Shown here piece after piece: positions 11,197 to 20,713 of a stretch of DNA of 64,000 nt. Source of the DNA: Terebella lapidaria (taxonomy: Eukaryota > Annelida > Polychaeta > Terebellida > Terebellidae); contig CASCJZ010000009.1 in NCBI GenBank assembly GCA_949152475.1, positions 62,001 to 126,000 of the forward strand, written 5' to 3'. Under the pieces are notes generated by a model. The model saw nothing but the letters and a program-made list of their open reading frames with translations. It was not told the origin of the DNA and did not search any database. The translations under genes were made by a program, and so were the position numbers. Each line of letters begins with the position of its first letter. The stretch's first letter is position 1.

Positions 11197-11222
11197 AGTT
11201 GACGAATTTTAATTCGTCAACT
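11197..11222 (+). other. 3' terminal hairpin of HINE family I copy 1
   Basis: Two perfect 12 bp arms around a TT loop. It marks the 3' end; the next copy begins with AACGAGG directly after it. Confidence 0.75.
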
Positions 11223-12413
11223 AACGAGGGGCCATAGGCCCGGCAGTTGACGAATTAGAAAGGTTACCGGACTAAGGAAGGTTACCGGACAATATATGTT
11301 TTAGATATATGTTTTAGTGAGATATTAGCCATTTTGTGCTCTGACCTCAATTTTCAAATCATGAGAAAATTTAACATATATCATTTCCTATACATGTATG
11401 TCCAAAGCTGTAAAGTCGATAAAAAGTGATATATTAGCCACATTGTGCTCTGACCTTGAAAAGGAGGTCAAAGGTCAAATGTCAAGGTCAAGGTCACAGA
11501 AGATAGAACTCGAGTTAATCTACAATATGAACTTGGTTTGAAGTCTCTAGGGCGATTAGAACCGAAGTTATGGCCATTTATGTGTTTTCGACACTTTATG
11601 TGACCTTGACCTTGATCTTTGACCTTTGTACTACAATTCGTTGTCAATCAATGCTATCAATGGGTATATCAAGTTTCAAGATACTGCATTTAGTATTGAC
11701 GTTGTTATGGCCTTTTGAAATTTCGGAAATTCAACCTGTATGATGCAGTCAGATTTTGATGATGCCAAAAACAAACGTAAAATACAACAGTTTGCTATGA
11801 AAATTGTAGCTCGATCAAATAGTTCATCCGAAGACACACTGAAATATTCCACTCATATTCATGAAACGCTTTTTTTGTTATCTCCATAATGGCACCAAGT
11901 AGTAGATTCATCGTGTTTTCTGATTCAGGGTTGATTTTGTTTTAATATCGCAAACAATAGAATTAGATAAAAGGGTGACTGTGGAAAGCATATAAGAATT
12001 AATAAAAAAAACACTCAGAAACAGAAAAAGTCATTTAGACTGGAATTTAAAAAGAAAAGAAAATGGCAATAGGAATCGAACCCTTGACCCCGCGCATTAA
12101 CACCTAGCGCCTTTACTGACTGAGCCAATCTGTCACTTGAAAGTTGGTGCGTGTGAAGTATATACCGTACAACAGACCGCGCTCAGAAAAAATGCTGGAA
12201 TATTCCATGGCTGCGCATTGGTGTGGCTGCTGTGGCGGCAGCGTGAGGAATTTTTGAGATTTTTTTGTGACGTCTATACTTGACCGAATTTAACGAAAAT
12301 TGAACCATTTCCAGTCTATAACATAAAGAATAACCTTGTAAATTTTCGTGAACATATCTCCAGAATTGTGGACGGTATCGTGCTAACAGACATCTTACTG
12401 ATGGACATACAAT
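11223..12413 (+). mobile_element. HINE family I, copy 2, lacking the 3' hairpin
   Basis: Starts with the same 5' end as copy 1. It carries AGGTCA-rich sequence (about 11450-11640) related to the 8851 and 9723 blocks rather than the 328 bp repeats. It ends in ATCGTGCTAACAGACATC and ATGGACATACAAT and then runs straight into the 5' end of copy 3 at 12414. The terminal hairpin is absent. A SINE-like sequence lies in its second half. Confidence 0.6.
12064..12138 (-). repeat. tRNA-derived SINE head
   Basis: On the minus strand this reads as a tRNA-like sequence with a perfect B box GGTTCGATTCC (plus 12072-12082) and an A-box-like TTGGCTCAGTCAG (plus 12116-12128). The anticodon loop resembles Asn(GTT), but the acceptor stem does not close, so it is a SINE head or tRNA relic rather than a working tRNA. 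A possible SINE body runs left to a T-run near 11870. GAAATATTCCA (11841-11851) and GGAATATTCCA (12197-12207) could be target duplications, but the motif is palindromic and may be chance. Confidence 0.65.
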
Positions 12414-12595
12414 CACGAGGGGCCATAGGCCCGGCAGTTGACGAATTGCCATAGAATTTGCACTTAGGTCAAAAAGAGAAGCTGACGTTTGACGTCATGA
12501 CGTCATTGTCGTTGCACTTAACGTCTTTTAACTCAGTACATGACTGGGTATTAATATTCCAAATAAGTCCTCATGATTCAAATTTGAGTGCACTG

Positions 12596-13600
12596 TGGAT
12601 GTTTGAAAGTTTGCTGAAAAGTAAAAAAAAATTGGTATGACAGGCATTACGTTTATGACGTCATAGTGGAAAGTCTATCACGGCGGAAAAGGATCAGACA
12701 GTACTCTCCTAAACCAGAATTCAACGAGCTTTCCAATGGTGCAATCCGCTTCCCTGTACGACAAATACCTCTCGACATATAGCTCCATATTTAAAATTAA
12801 CGTTTTACGTCATGACGTCATTGACGTTGTACGTAGCCTTTTGAAACTCGGTACGTGGCTGAATAATGACGCTCCACATACGTTCTCATAACTACAACCT
12901 ATTACCTTCAAAATTGAGTGCACTGTGCTTGTTTGAAAGTTTGCTGAAAAGAAGTAAATCTTGTATGACAGGCCGTACGATTATGACGTCATAGCGGAAA
13001 ATCTAGCATGACGGGAAAGTTTCGAACAGCACCCCTCTAAACTAGAATTCAACGAGCTTTCCAATGGTTCAAATCGCTTCTTTGTACGACAAATACTTTT
13101 CGATATATAGCCCCATTTTAAAAACTGACGTTTTACGTGATGACGTCATCGACGTTGCACGTAGCGTGTTGAAACTTGGTAGATGGCTGAGTATTATTTT
13201 TTCACATATGCACTGTTGATTACAATCCAATACCTTCAAATTTGAGTGCACTGTGGTTGTTTGAAAGTTTCCTGAAAAGTCGAAAAATTGGTATGACAGG
13301 TCATACGTTTATGACGTCATAGCGGAAAATCTATCATGGCGGAAAAGTATCGGACAGTACCCTTCTAAACCAGAATTCAACGAGCTTTCCAATGGTGCAA
13401 TTCGCTTCTCTGTACGACAAATACTTTCCGATATATAGCCCCATTTCGAAAAATGACGTTTCACGTCGTGACGTCATTTACGTTCGAACAGTCCGCATAA
13501 AACTTCGCAGTTTGATGGAGGATACCATTATATATCCGTGTGTTGAATTTCAGAGGTATCGGTTAAAATGTGACTGCTGTGTGAATTTCTGAAAATTCGA
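12596..13600 (+). repeat. 320-328 bp tandem repeat, three copies
   Basis: GAGTGCACTGT marks the copy starts at 12596, 12916 and 13244 (periods 320 and 328). Each copy has TGACGTCA palindromes (for example near 12657, 12812, 12984, 13140, 13314 and 13470). The last copy is closest to the second copy at 10653. Confidence 0.8.
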
Positions 13601-13716
13601 AAAAAATGAGAGATGTCTGGTGCATGTACAGGATCTTTGGTCTTGAGACAAATTACCGCTAAAAACCGGGAATGAGGTTGACTTCTACGCCGGTACATCA
13701 CCCGCGATAGTGCTGA

Positions 13717-13746
13717 TATAAAAGAGCCCCTGGCTCGCCAGAGATT
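13717..13746 (+). promoter_or_regulatory. TATA-type core promoter candidate in the satellite body
   Basis: TATAAAAG at 13717-13724 is followed 25-30 bp later by an initiator-like CCAGAGATTGTATTT. The same arrangement occurs in all monomers (first at 24620) and, with sequence drift, in family II units at 14981, 16015, 17957, 19723, 20804, 55990 and 57073, where TATA(A/G)(A/G)G is followed by ACAGACTGTATTT. The conserved spacing suggests a Pol II promoter. No ORF of note follows it. Confidence 0.4.
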
Positions 13747-14141
13747 GTATTTAAACAAGAGTTTTAGGCTTTGTTATATCACTTGTGCATTACTGAGTTA
13801 GAAAACCACAGAAATGTTGCTTTAGATCAGTATTCAGATGCATACAAGGTATATTGTATTACTACGCGACCGAGTGTTGATATTAGAGACGGTACATGTG
13901 CACAGGGGGTAATCGTTTCCACATCTTATTGAGTTGTAAACGGGCTGACGAACAGATTTACCCCAGGTCTCTTTAAGTCTTGATATCTCAGCGAGTTTTC
14001 AAGTTATTTTGAACATGAAAAGTGCACCTTAAACTAGAAATAACACCGCATTTTTCCACAAAACAGCTTCAAAATTCAATGTTCAATGATTTTTTGAAAA
14101 TTGGATCCAGAGGAAAAATAAATGTATCCATAAAACCCGGA

Positions 14142-14160
14142 ATCCGGATCCGATCCGGAT
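14142..14160. repeat. ATCCGGATC-C-GATCCGGAT palindrome
   Basis: Nine-base arms around a single C. A diverged version, ATCCGGGTCCGATCCGGGT, lies 165 bp to the right (14307-14325), so the pair may mark an old internal duplication of about 165 bp. Both occur in every 1068 bp monomer and are the most GC-rich points of the unit. Confidence 0.6.
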
Positions 14161-14468
14161 GAAATTTTGTCAGTTTATGGACCATGATAGTCCGCCACTT
14201 TATAGGAAAAATCAAGCTGAAATATGCTCAATAGACCGAAATATAATATAAAATATAAGTTAAATGGAGTTTTCAATGTTAAATTCAAATAGCTGTCAAA
14301 TCCGTAATCCGGGTCCGATCCGGGTCAAAATTATAATGTGTGTATAGGATGTCATTCTACACATGTGACTAAAATTTCAAGAGAATTCATTGAAAATTGA
14401 ACGAGTTATGAATTTTTGAAAAATCGCCCCATGTTAAAGATAGGGATTTTTCGAGTTTTCAAGAATTT

Positions 14469-14484
14469 TTGATGACGTCATCAA
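14469..14484. promoter_or_regulatory. perfect 16 bp palindrome with a CRE (bZIP site)
   Basis: TTGATGACGTCATCAA is self-complementary and centred on TGACGTCA, the full CREB/ATF consensus. It sits about 140 bp before the microsatellite and is kept in every 1068 bp monomer. Family I copy 1 has the shorter form GGTGACGTCATCAATG at 11044. Confidence 0.45.
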
Positions 14485-14827
14485 TAAACCGATTTTCTTC
14501 AAAAACTTTCGGTGTCCTTCCTGGGTGAATACCTACCTATCAGAAAAATTTGGTGATGCTCGCACTAAAACTGTGGCCTGTAACGTGCAAACAGACAGAC
14601 AGACAGACAGACAAACAAACAAATGAAGCAATCGCTCAAAGAGCTAGGACTTGGCAAAATAAAGTTAATGATCTTGAAGAGAGGTCTATAAACTAGCTAA
14701 AAAAACGTTCTGAGAGAGACTTGAATAGTTCTTTTTTTTAAAATTATCTAGTTGCTTTTAAGTAAGTTGTAATTGTGCAGTTATGCTATAAAAGACATGA
14801 TCCTGTAAGTTAGAGAGAAAAAAAGAA

Positions 14828-14902
14828 GTTTTGAGAGAGAGTTGAACCCGGGTCTGTGGATTCAAAGTCCGGAGCTCTATGCACAGCACCAAAGTTGCCG
14901 AC
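14828..14902 (-). repeat. tRNA-like sequence (SINE head type)
   Basis: The minus strand reads GTGCTGTGCATAGAGC (D-arm/A-box region), then GGACTTTGAATCC (anticodon arm, loop CTTTGAA, reads TTG as Gln), then CCCGGGTTCAACTC (B-box region). A T-run follows within about 10 bp on that strand, as expected for a Pol III terminator. The acceptor stem does not pair. Confidence 0.6.
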
Positions 14903-15356
14903 AGTGTGAAGTGGTGTATTTATTGTATGTACTGCTGAAAACCGGGAAAGGGGCCGGTTCGTCACCCCCAGCAGTCCTAATATAAGGGAGCCTGTCGCTT
15001 GAAACAGACTGTATTTAGACTAGAGTTTTAGGCTTTGTTATATCACTTGTACATCACTGAGTTAGAAAACAACTGAAATGTTTGAGATCTGCATTTGGAT
15101 ACATATATGATATACTGTATTACTATGCAACCGAGCGTGTGTATTTAGGACGGGACATGTCCACAGGGGGTAATCGTTTCTACAGCTTATTGGCGTGTGA
15201 ACGGATTGAGAATCAGATTCACCCCACTGCTCTTTCTACTTTGATATCTCGACGATTTTTCAATCTATTCCAAATGTAAAAGGTGCATTATAAACTAGAA
15301 ATAACACTGCAACTGACGGTATAAAAAGTAAGTTCGAGATAAAAAAGATTAGAGTT

Positions 15357-15428
15357 TTGAGGGAGGGTTGAACACGGGTCTTTGGATTCAAAGTCTTATG
15401 CTCTATCCACTGCACCAACGTTGCCGAC
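15357..15428 (-). repeat. tRNA-like sequence, best conserved type
   Basis: The minus strand has GTTGGTGCAGTGGATAGAGC, a good A-box and D-arm, then CTTTGAATCC and the B-box-like GTGTTCAACCC. This second-position type differs from the first by GTGTTC instead of GGGTTC and recurs at 16394, 20101, 21180 and 56366. Confidence 0.6.
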
Positions 15429-15867
15429 AGTGTGAAAAAGTGTATTCCATGTGACAGTTACTTTATGGTTTTCCAGCCTCCATAGTTATAGATATGTAAC
15501 GGTTTTTCAGTCGCCAAGACAACAGTTTTTAAGCTATGACCTTCAAAATCAATAGGCTTGTGCAGGAGTCTGATGCGCATCTTCTTTGAAAATTTCATGA
15601 CATTCCGACAAGGATTGTGCCCGCTATCGTGCGAACAGACGGACAGAACACATATTTGATCGCTGAGCAACATACAACTGAAGCAATCGCTCAAAGAGCT
15701 AGGACTTGGCAAAATAAAGTTAATGAACTTGAAGAGAAGTCTATAAACCAGCTAAAAAACGTTCTGAGAGAGTATTGAATAGTTCTTTTCTTCATAAATT
15801 ATCTATTTGCTAAATTGTGCAGTTATGCTATACAAGACATGATCCTGTAAGTTAGAGAGAAAAAACA

Positions 15868-15943
15868 AGTTTTGAGAGAGAGTTGAACCCGGGTCTGTGG
15901 ATTCAGAGTCCTGAGCTCTATGCACAGCACCAACGTGACCGAC
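15868..15943 (-). repeat. tRNA-like sequence, first-position type
   Basis: B-box-like GGGTTCAACTC; anticodon loop CTCTGAA (CTG), one base different from the usual CTTTGAA. Confidence 0.55.
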
Positions 15944-16014
15944 AGCGTGAAGTTGTGTATTTATTGTATGTACTGCTGAAAACCGGGAAAGTTCGTCACC
16001 GCCAGCAGTCCTAA

Positions 16015-16044
16015 TATAAGGGAGCCTGTCGCTTGACACAGACT
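16015..16044 (+). promoter_or_regulatory. TATA core of alpha unit 2
   Basis: TATAAGGGAGCC followed by ACAGACTGTATTT, spacing as in the other copies. Confidence 0.3.
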
Positions 16045-16393
16045 GTATTTAGACTAGAGTTTTAGGCTTTGTTATATCACTTGTACATCACTGAGTTAGA
16101 AAACCACTGAAATGTTGTTTGAGATCTGCATCTGGATACATATATGATATACTGTATTGCTATGCAACTGAGCGTGTGTATTTAGGACGGGACATGTCCA
16201 CAGGGGGTAATCGTTTCTACAGCTTATTGGCGTGTGAACGGATTGAGAATCAGATTCACCCCACTGCTCTTTCTACTTTGATATCTCTGCGAGTTTTCAA
16301 TCTATTCCAAATGTAAAAGGTGCATTATAAACTAGAAATAACACTGCAACTGACTGAATAAAAACTAAGTTAGAGATAAAAGAGATTAGAGTT

Positions 16394-16466
16394 TTGAGGG
16401 AGGGTTGAACACGGGTCTTTGGATTCAAAGTCTTACGCTCTATCCACTGCACCAACGTTGCCGACA
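16394..16466 (-). repeat. tRNA-like sequence, second-position type
   Basis: A-box region GGTGCAGTGGATAGAGC and B-box-like GTGTTCAACCC, loop CTTTGAA. Confidence 0.6.
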
Positions 16467-16947
16467 GTGTGAAGAAGTGTATTCCATGTAACAGTTACTT
16501 TATGGTTTTCCAGCCTCCATAGTTATAGATATGTAACGGTTTTTCAGTCGCCAAGACAACAGTTTTTAAGCTATGACCTTCAAAATCAATAGGCTTGTGC
16601 AGGAGTCTTATGCGCATCTTCTTTGAAAATATCATGTCATTCCGACAAGGATTGCGCCCGCTATCGTGCGAACAGACGGACAGAACACATATTTGATCGC
16701 TGAGCAACATACAACTGAAGCAATCGCTCAAAGAGCTAGGACTTGGCAAAATAAAGTTAATGATCTTGAAGAGAAGTCTATAAACTAGCTTTGGTCTATA
16801 AACCCCTGCACCATAGTACTGTTATATATTTTTTTTCAATTATTTATTTATCGTTAACTAAATTGTACGTTTACTAAATTGTGTTGTTATTTTGTTTATG
16901 ATTAAATGTATGATCATGATTCTGTAAGCTAAAAAAAAAAAAAATAG

Positions 16948-17022
16948 TTTCAAGAGAGACTTGAACCCAGGTCTGTGGATTGAGAGTCGTACGCTCTATG
17001 CTCAGCACTAACGTGGCTGGCA
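16948..17022 (-). repeat. tRNA-like sequence in the 582 bp unit
   Basis: Loop CTCTCAA (CTC), B-box-like GGGTTCAAGTC. A 14-base A-run on the plus strand gives a strong T-run just downstream on the minus strand. Confidence 0.5.
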
Positions 17023-17268
17023 GTTGCAGGAGGTGTCATCCACGTAACAACTCATGTATGGCTTTCCAATCTCCATAGGTTTAAGCAATGTAACCGTTTT
17101 TTGGTCGCCAAGACAACAGTTTTTGAGCTATGATCTTCAAATTCAATAGGCTTATAAAGGAGTCTTATGCGCATCTTCTGTGTAAATTTGATGTCATTCA
17201 GACGAGGATTGCGGCCGCTATCGTGCAAACTGACGGACAGACAAACAAACAAGCTGACTGACCAACAT

Positions 17269-17295
17269 ACTTGGCAAAAATGTATTTTGCCAAGT
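17269..17295 (+). other. 3' hairpin of family II short unit
   Basis: ACTTGGCAAAA and TATTTTGCCAAGT arms; slightly longer loop than in the other copies. Followed by AA and the next TGAAGC. Confidence 0.7.
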
Positions 17296-17774
17296 AATGA
17301 AGCAATCGCTCAAAGAGCTAGGACTTGGCAAAATAAAGTAATGAACTTGAAGAGAAGTCTATAAACCAGCTTTGGTCTATAAACCCTTGCATCATAATAC
17401 TGTAATAATATTAAATTGTGCTGCTACATTCTTCAGAATTGAAAGCATGATCATGATCTTGTAAGTTACAGATGACAAATTACAATGACAACAAGTGAAC
17501 AAAACGAATAGAGACACTCGGTGAATACAAATCATGCCAGAATGGACTTAACACAGATGCATTATGAATCATGAAGGACACGATCATAATGGAACCAATG
17601 AGACACTGTTAAATGACTTTAAGGAATTCATAGTGAGAAATAATTAAGTATGATGACATAATAACGATAAAGATTACTCGTGCTACATTTATTTGCTGAT
17701 TTTGTACACTACGAATGTGTTGTTTCGTTGTTTGGAATTGAATACATGGTCTTTTAATGGAGAAAAAAAAATAG

Positions 17775-17847
17775 TTTTAAGATAGTATTGAACCCGGGTC
17801 TGTGGATTCAAAGTCTTACGCTCTATGCCCAGACCAACATGACCGAC
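17775..17847 (-). repeat. tRNA-like sequence, partly decayed
   Basis: B-box-like GGGTTCAATAC and loop CTTTGAA; the A-box region has lost a few bases. Confidence 0.45.
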
Positions 17848-17956
17848 AGCTTGAAATGGTGTATGTATGGTAACAGGTCCTTCAAGGCAAATTACTGCTA
17901 AAAACCGGGAAGGGGGCCGGTTTCCTCCGCCGGTTGATCACCCCCAATAGTTCTGA

Positions 17957-17990
17957 TATAAAGTGGCTTGTCGTTTGACACAGACTGTAT
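17957..17990 (+). promoter_or_regulatory. TATA core in the long family II unit
   Basis: TATAAAGTGGC followed by ACAGACTGTATTAAG; the downstream core is truncated at about 18115. Confidence 0.3.
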
Positions 17991-18354
17991 TAAGAGTAGA
18001 GTTTTAGGCTTTGTTATATCACTAGTACATCACTGAGTCAGAAAACCACCAAAATGTTGTTTGAGATCTGCATTTGGATACATATATGATATACTGTATT
18101 ACTACGCAACCGAGTTTTGTATATTCAGGAGATAACACAGATGCGCTATGATGCATGAAACACATGATCATAATGGAACCAATGAGACACTGTAAATGAC
18201 TTGGAAAAATATATACCAAGAAATAATTGAGTGTGATGACATAGAAATGACGAAGATTACTGCTGCTATATATATTTGCTGATTTTGTACACTACGAATG
18301 TTTGTTTCCTTGTTTGGAATTCAATACATGATCTCATAATGGAGAAAAAAAAAT

Positions 18355-18430
18355 AGTTTTGAGATAGTATTGAACCCGGGTTTGTGGATTCAAAGTCCTA
18401 CACTCTACGCTCAGCACTAACGTGGCTGGC
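18355..18430 (-). repeat. tRNA-like sequence, gamma type
   Basis: The minus strand has GTTAGTGCTGAGCGTAGAG, loop CTTTGAA and GGGTTCAATAC, followed by a run of nine T. The same type occurs in all gamma units. Confidence 0.55.
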
Positions 18431-19321
18431 AATGGGAAGCGGAGTGTTTCATATAGCAATGCTATTATCGTTTTCATGTAATGCTTTTCAGTAACGATTT
18501 TCTGTTGCCGTGACAACAGTTTCAGAGCTATGATGTTCCAAATCAAAAGGGTTATGCGGACATTCCGTGCACATATTATGTGAGAATTTCGTCAAAATCA
18601 CACAAGAATCGACTGCACAGCAATGTGTTAAACTTTGGATCCGAAATTCCTGACCCCCATGTATTTCACCTTGAGTTTAAATCGTCAATTTTGATTCAAC
18701 CACTGTCGGTCATACATCAAAAGATGCAGAATTGGCCATAATAAAAGACGTGGACACCTTTACAAGTGCAGGTGGAATGAAAGTGGAGTTATGACCTTCT
18801 TTAATTTTTTGGTTTTTCAACGACCTTGTCGTTAATTCTTGACCTTTGACCTTGAGAAACGACAGGGATATGCCGACATCTGGTGTGCATGTGCTGTGCA
18901 AATTTCATAAGAATCCGACAAGAATTGACTGCACAGCAATGCATGAAACTTTTGATCCAGAAACTCCTGACCCTCGTCTATTTAACCTGGAGTCAAAATC
19001 GTCAATTTTCACTCAACAGCTATCGGCCATACATCCAAAGATGCAGAATTGGCCATAGTAATCGATGCTATAAATCTCGAACCTCCAGATAAAATACAAC
19101 TGGAGTTACTACGATTTTTAATTTTTTGGTTTTTGAACGACCTTGACGTCAATTTTTGACCTTTGACCTTCAGAAACGAAAGGCTTATGTGGAAGATCCT
19201 TGCACATGTCGTGTCAAAATTTCATGAAAATCCGACAAGAATTGCGCCCGCTATCGTGCAAACTGACGGACAGACAAACATACAAACAAACAAACAAACA
19301 AACAAGATGACTGACCAACAT

Positions 19322-19347
19322 ACTTGGCAAAATTTATTTTGCCAAGT
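19322..19347 (+). other. 3' hairpin of family II long unit
   Basis: ACTTGGCAAAAT and ATTTTGCCAAGT are perfect 12 bp arms with a TT centre. Equivalent hairpins are at 22948-22973, 24431-24456, 26986-27011, 29537-29562, 32084-32109 and 58447-58472. Confidence 0.8.
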
Positions 19348-19559
19348 AATGAAGCAATCGCTCAAAGAGCTAGGACTTGGCAAAATAAAGTCAAAGAACT
19401 TGAAAAGAAGTCGATACACCAGCTAAAAAACGTTTTGAGAGAGACTTGAATAATTTTTTTTTTAAATGATCTAGTTGCTGTTAAGTAAATTGTACATGTA
19501 TCAAATTGTCCAGTAATGCTATAAAAGAGAGAGAAAAAAATTAGAGAGAAAAAACAAGT

Positions 19560-19632
19560 TTTGAGAGAGAGTTGAACCTAGGTCTGTGGATTCAAAGTCC
19601 TGAGCTCTATGCACAGCACCAACGTGGACGAC
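19560..19632 (-). repeat. tRNA-like sequence, first-position type
   Basis: B box changed to AGGTTCAACTC; loop CTTTGAA. Confidence 0.5.
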
Positions 19633-20100
19633 AGCAGGAAGTGGCGTATTTATTGAATGTACTGCTAAAAACCGGGAATGGGGCCGGTTCCTTTGCCGGT
19701 TCGTCGCCCCCAGTAGTCCTAATATAAGAGAGCCTGTCGCTTGACACAGACTGTATTTAGACTAGAGTTTTAGACTTTGTTATATCACTTGTACATCACT
19801 GAGTTAGAAAACCACTGAAATGTTGTTTGAGATCTGCATTTGAATACATATATGACATACTGTATTACTATGCAACCGAGTGTGTGTGTATTTAGGACGG
19901 GACATGTCCACAGGGGGTAATCGTTTCTACAGCTTATTGGCGTGTGAACGGATTGAGAATCAGATTCACCCCACTGCTCTTTCTACTTTGATATCTCGGC
20001 GAGTTTTCAATCTATTCCAAATGTAAAAGGTGCATTATAAACTAGAAATAACACTGCAACTGACTGTATAAAAACTAAGTTAGAGATAAAAGAGATTAGA

Positions 20101-20175
20101 GTTTTGAGGGAGGGTTGAACACGGGTCTTTGGATTCAAAGTCTTACGCTCTATCCACTGCACCAACGTTGCCGAC
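20101..20175 (-). repeat. tRNA-like sequence, second-position type
   Basis: GGTGCAGTGGATAGAGC, loop CTTTGAA, GTGTTCAACCC. Confidence 0.6.
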
Positions 20176-20639
20176 AGTGTGAAGAAGTGTATTCCATGTA
20201 ACAGTTACTTTACGGTTTTCAAGCCTCCATATTTATAGTTATGTAACGGTTTTTCAGTCGCCAAGACAACAGTTTTTAAGCTATGACCTTCAAAATCAAT
20301 AGGCTTGTGCAGGAGTCTTATGCGCATCTTCTTTGAAAATTTCATGTCATTCCGACAAGGATTGCGAACGCTGTAGTGCGAACAGACGGACAGAACACAT
20401 ATTTGATCGCTGAGCAACATACAACTGAAGCAATCGCTCGAAGAGCTAGGACTTGGCAAAATAAAGTAATGAACTTGAAAAGAAGTCTATAATAAACCAG
20501 CTAAAAAACGTTTTGAGAGAGACTTGAATAGATCTCTTTTTAAATTATCTAGTTGCTGTTAAGTAATTTGTACATGTATTAAAGTGTGCAGTTATGCTAT
20601 AAAAGACATGATCCTGTAAGTTAGAGGGAAAAAAACAAG

Positions 20640-20713
20640 TTTTGAGAGAGAGTTGAACCCGGGTCTGTGGATTCAATGTCCTGAGCTCTATGCACAGCAC
20701 CAAAGTTGCCGAC
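20640..20713 (-). repeat. tRNA-like sequence, first-position type
   Basis: Loop CATTGAA; B-box-like GGGTTCAACTC. Confidence 0.5.

Larger units (their letters stand above)
10164..11222 (+). mobile_element. HINE family I, copy 1 (complete)
   Basis: Opens AACGAGGGGCCATAGGCC followed by CGGCAGTTGACGAATT. It closes with a microsatellite (ACAGACATACAAACAAACG) and a perfect hairpin AGTTGACGAATT-TT-AATTCGTCAACT at 11197-11222. The 5' subterminal AGTTGACGAATT is the inverse of the last 12 bp, the asymmetric inverted repeat typical of Helentron-type elements. The interior holds two tandem copies of a 328 bp repeat (from 10325 and 10653). The next element starts at the following base, so the copies are head to tail. 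Confidence 0.7.
12414..14623 (+). mobile_element. HINE family I, copy 3, 5' portion (interrupted by family II)
   Basis: Starts CACGAGGGGCCATAGGCC, then three copies of the 320-328 bp repeat. At about 13617 the sequence leaves the family I consensus and enters an 820 bp segment carrying a TATA core. It returns to the family I 3' end at about 14439, where AGATAGGGATTTT and TGATGACGTCATCAAT match copy 1 at 11020-11060. It stops in its ACAA microsatellite at 14623. Its missing hairpin is the sequence resuming at 24459 after about 9.8 kb of nested elements. Confidence 0.6.
13705..14623 (+). repeat. founder-like copy of the 1068 bp satellite body
   Basis: These 919 bp look identical by eye to the matching part of every 1068 bp monomer (for example 24608-25526). 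Upstream it differs: after the shared CATGTACAGGATCTTTGGT (about 13624-13642) it has a roughly 62 bp stretch containing AAAAACCGGGAATGAGG, similar to the family II core, where the monomers have a different stretch containing GCTCCCTACGCATTTTCG. This is the only copy attached to a family I 5' half, so it is the best candidate for the source of the array. Confidence 0.75.
14624..15678 (+). mobile_element. HINE family II, alpha unit 1 (no 3' hairpin)
   Basis: Starts with the family II 5' end TGAAGCAATCGCTCAAAG, then GACTTGGCAAAATAAAG, whose ACTTGGCAAAAT is the inverse of the 3' hairpin arm of related units. The order is 5' end, minus-strand tRNA-like sequence, TATA core, second tRNA-like sequence, a block around GACAACAGTTTTTAAGCTATG, then ACAGACGGACAGAACAC. 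It ends at GAGCAACATACAAC, where hairpin-bearing units would continue into ACTTGGC. It is directly followed by the next 5' end. Confidence 0.7.
15679..16715 (+). mobile_element. HINE family II, alpha unit 2 (no 3' hairpin)
   Basis: Same order as alpha unit 1 with small deletions: it lacks the GGGGCC segment before the TATA core. It ends in the same hairpin-less AACATACAAC and abuts the 5' end at 16716. Confidence 0.7.
16716..17297 (+). mobile_element. HINE family II, short 582 bp unit with 3' hairpin
   Basis: The shortest full unit: 5' end, one tRNA-like sequence, the GACAACAGTTTTTGAGCTATG block, ACAGACAAACAAAC and a hairpin ACTTGGCAAAA-ATG-TATTTTGCCAAGT (17269-17295). It has no TATA core. 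It follows two hairpin-less units and closes the run. Confidence 0.7.
17298..19349 (+). mobile_element. HINE family II, long unit (2052 bp) with core and two tRNA-like parts
   Basis: Order: 5' end; block with AAATTACAATGACAACAAG; tRNA-like; TATA core truncated after about 190 bp; a second copy of the CACAGATGC...GATCATAATGGAACC block; second tRNA-like; two related domains of about 330 bp, each ending in a DR1 site; ACAGACAAACATACAAAC; hairpin at 19322-19347. The extra 0.58 kb relative to the 1471 bp unit comes from the core and the duplicated block. Confidence 0.65.
19350..20425 (+). mobile_element. HINE family II, alpha unit 3 (no 3' hairpin)
   Basis: Same order as alpha 1, with GGGGCCGGTTCCTTTGCCGG before the TATA core (19723). 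Ends AACATACAAC and abuts alpha 4. Confidence 0.7.

Noticed and set aside
13617..14080. The TATA core as a solo LTR
   Set aside because: No TG...CA ends, target duplication, primer-binding site or polypurine tract could be placed around it.
14828..14902. Functional tRNA genes on the minus strand
   Set aside because: The acceptor stems do not pair and the A and B boxes deviate from consensus; tRNA-like SINE heads fit better.
15082..15279. A 65-residue frame repeated in four alpha units (15082, 16119, 20908, 56094)
   Set aside because: It opens with TTG, not ATG, has no recognisable domain, is broken in the related satellite core and is similar between units only because the units are recent duplicates. 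Differences between copies include several amino-acid changes.
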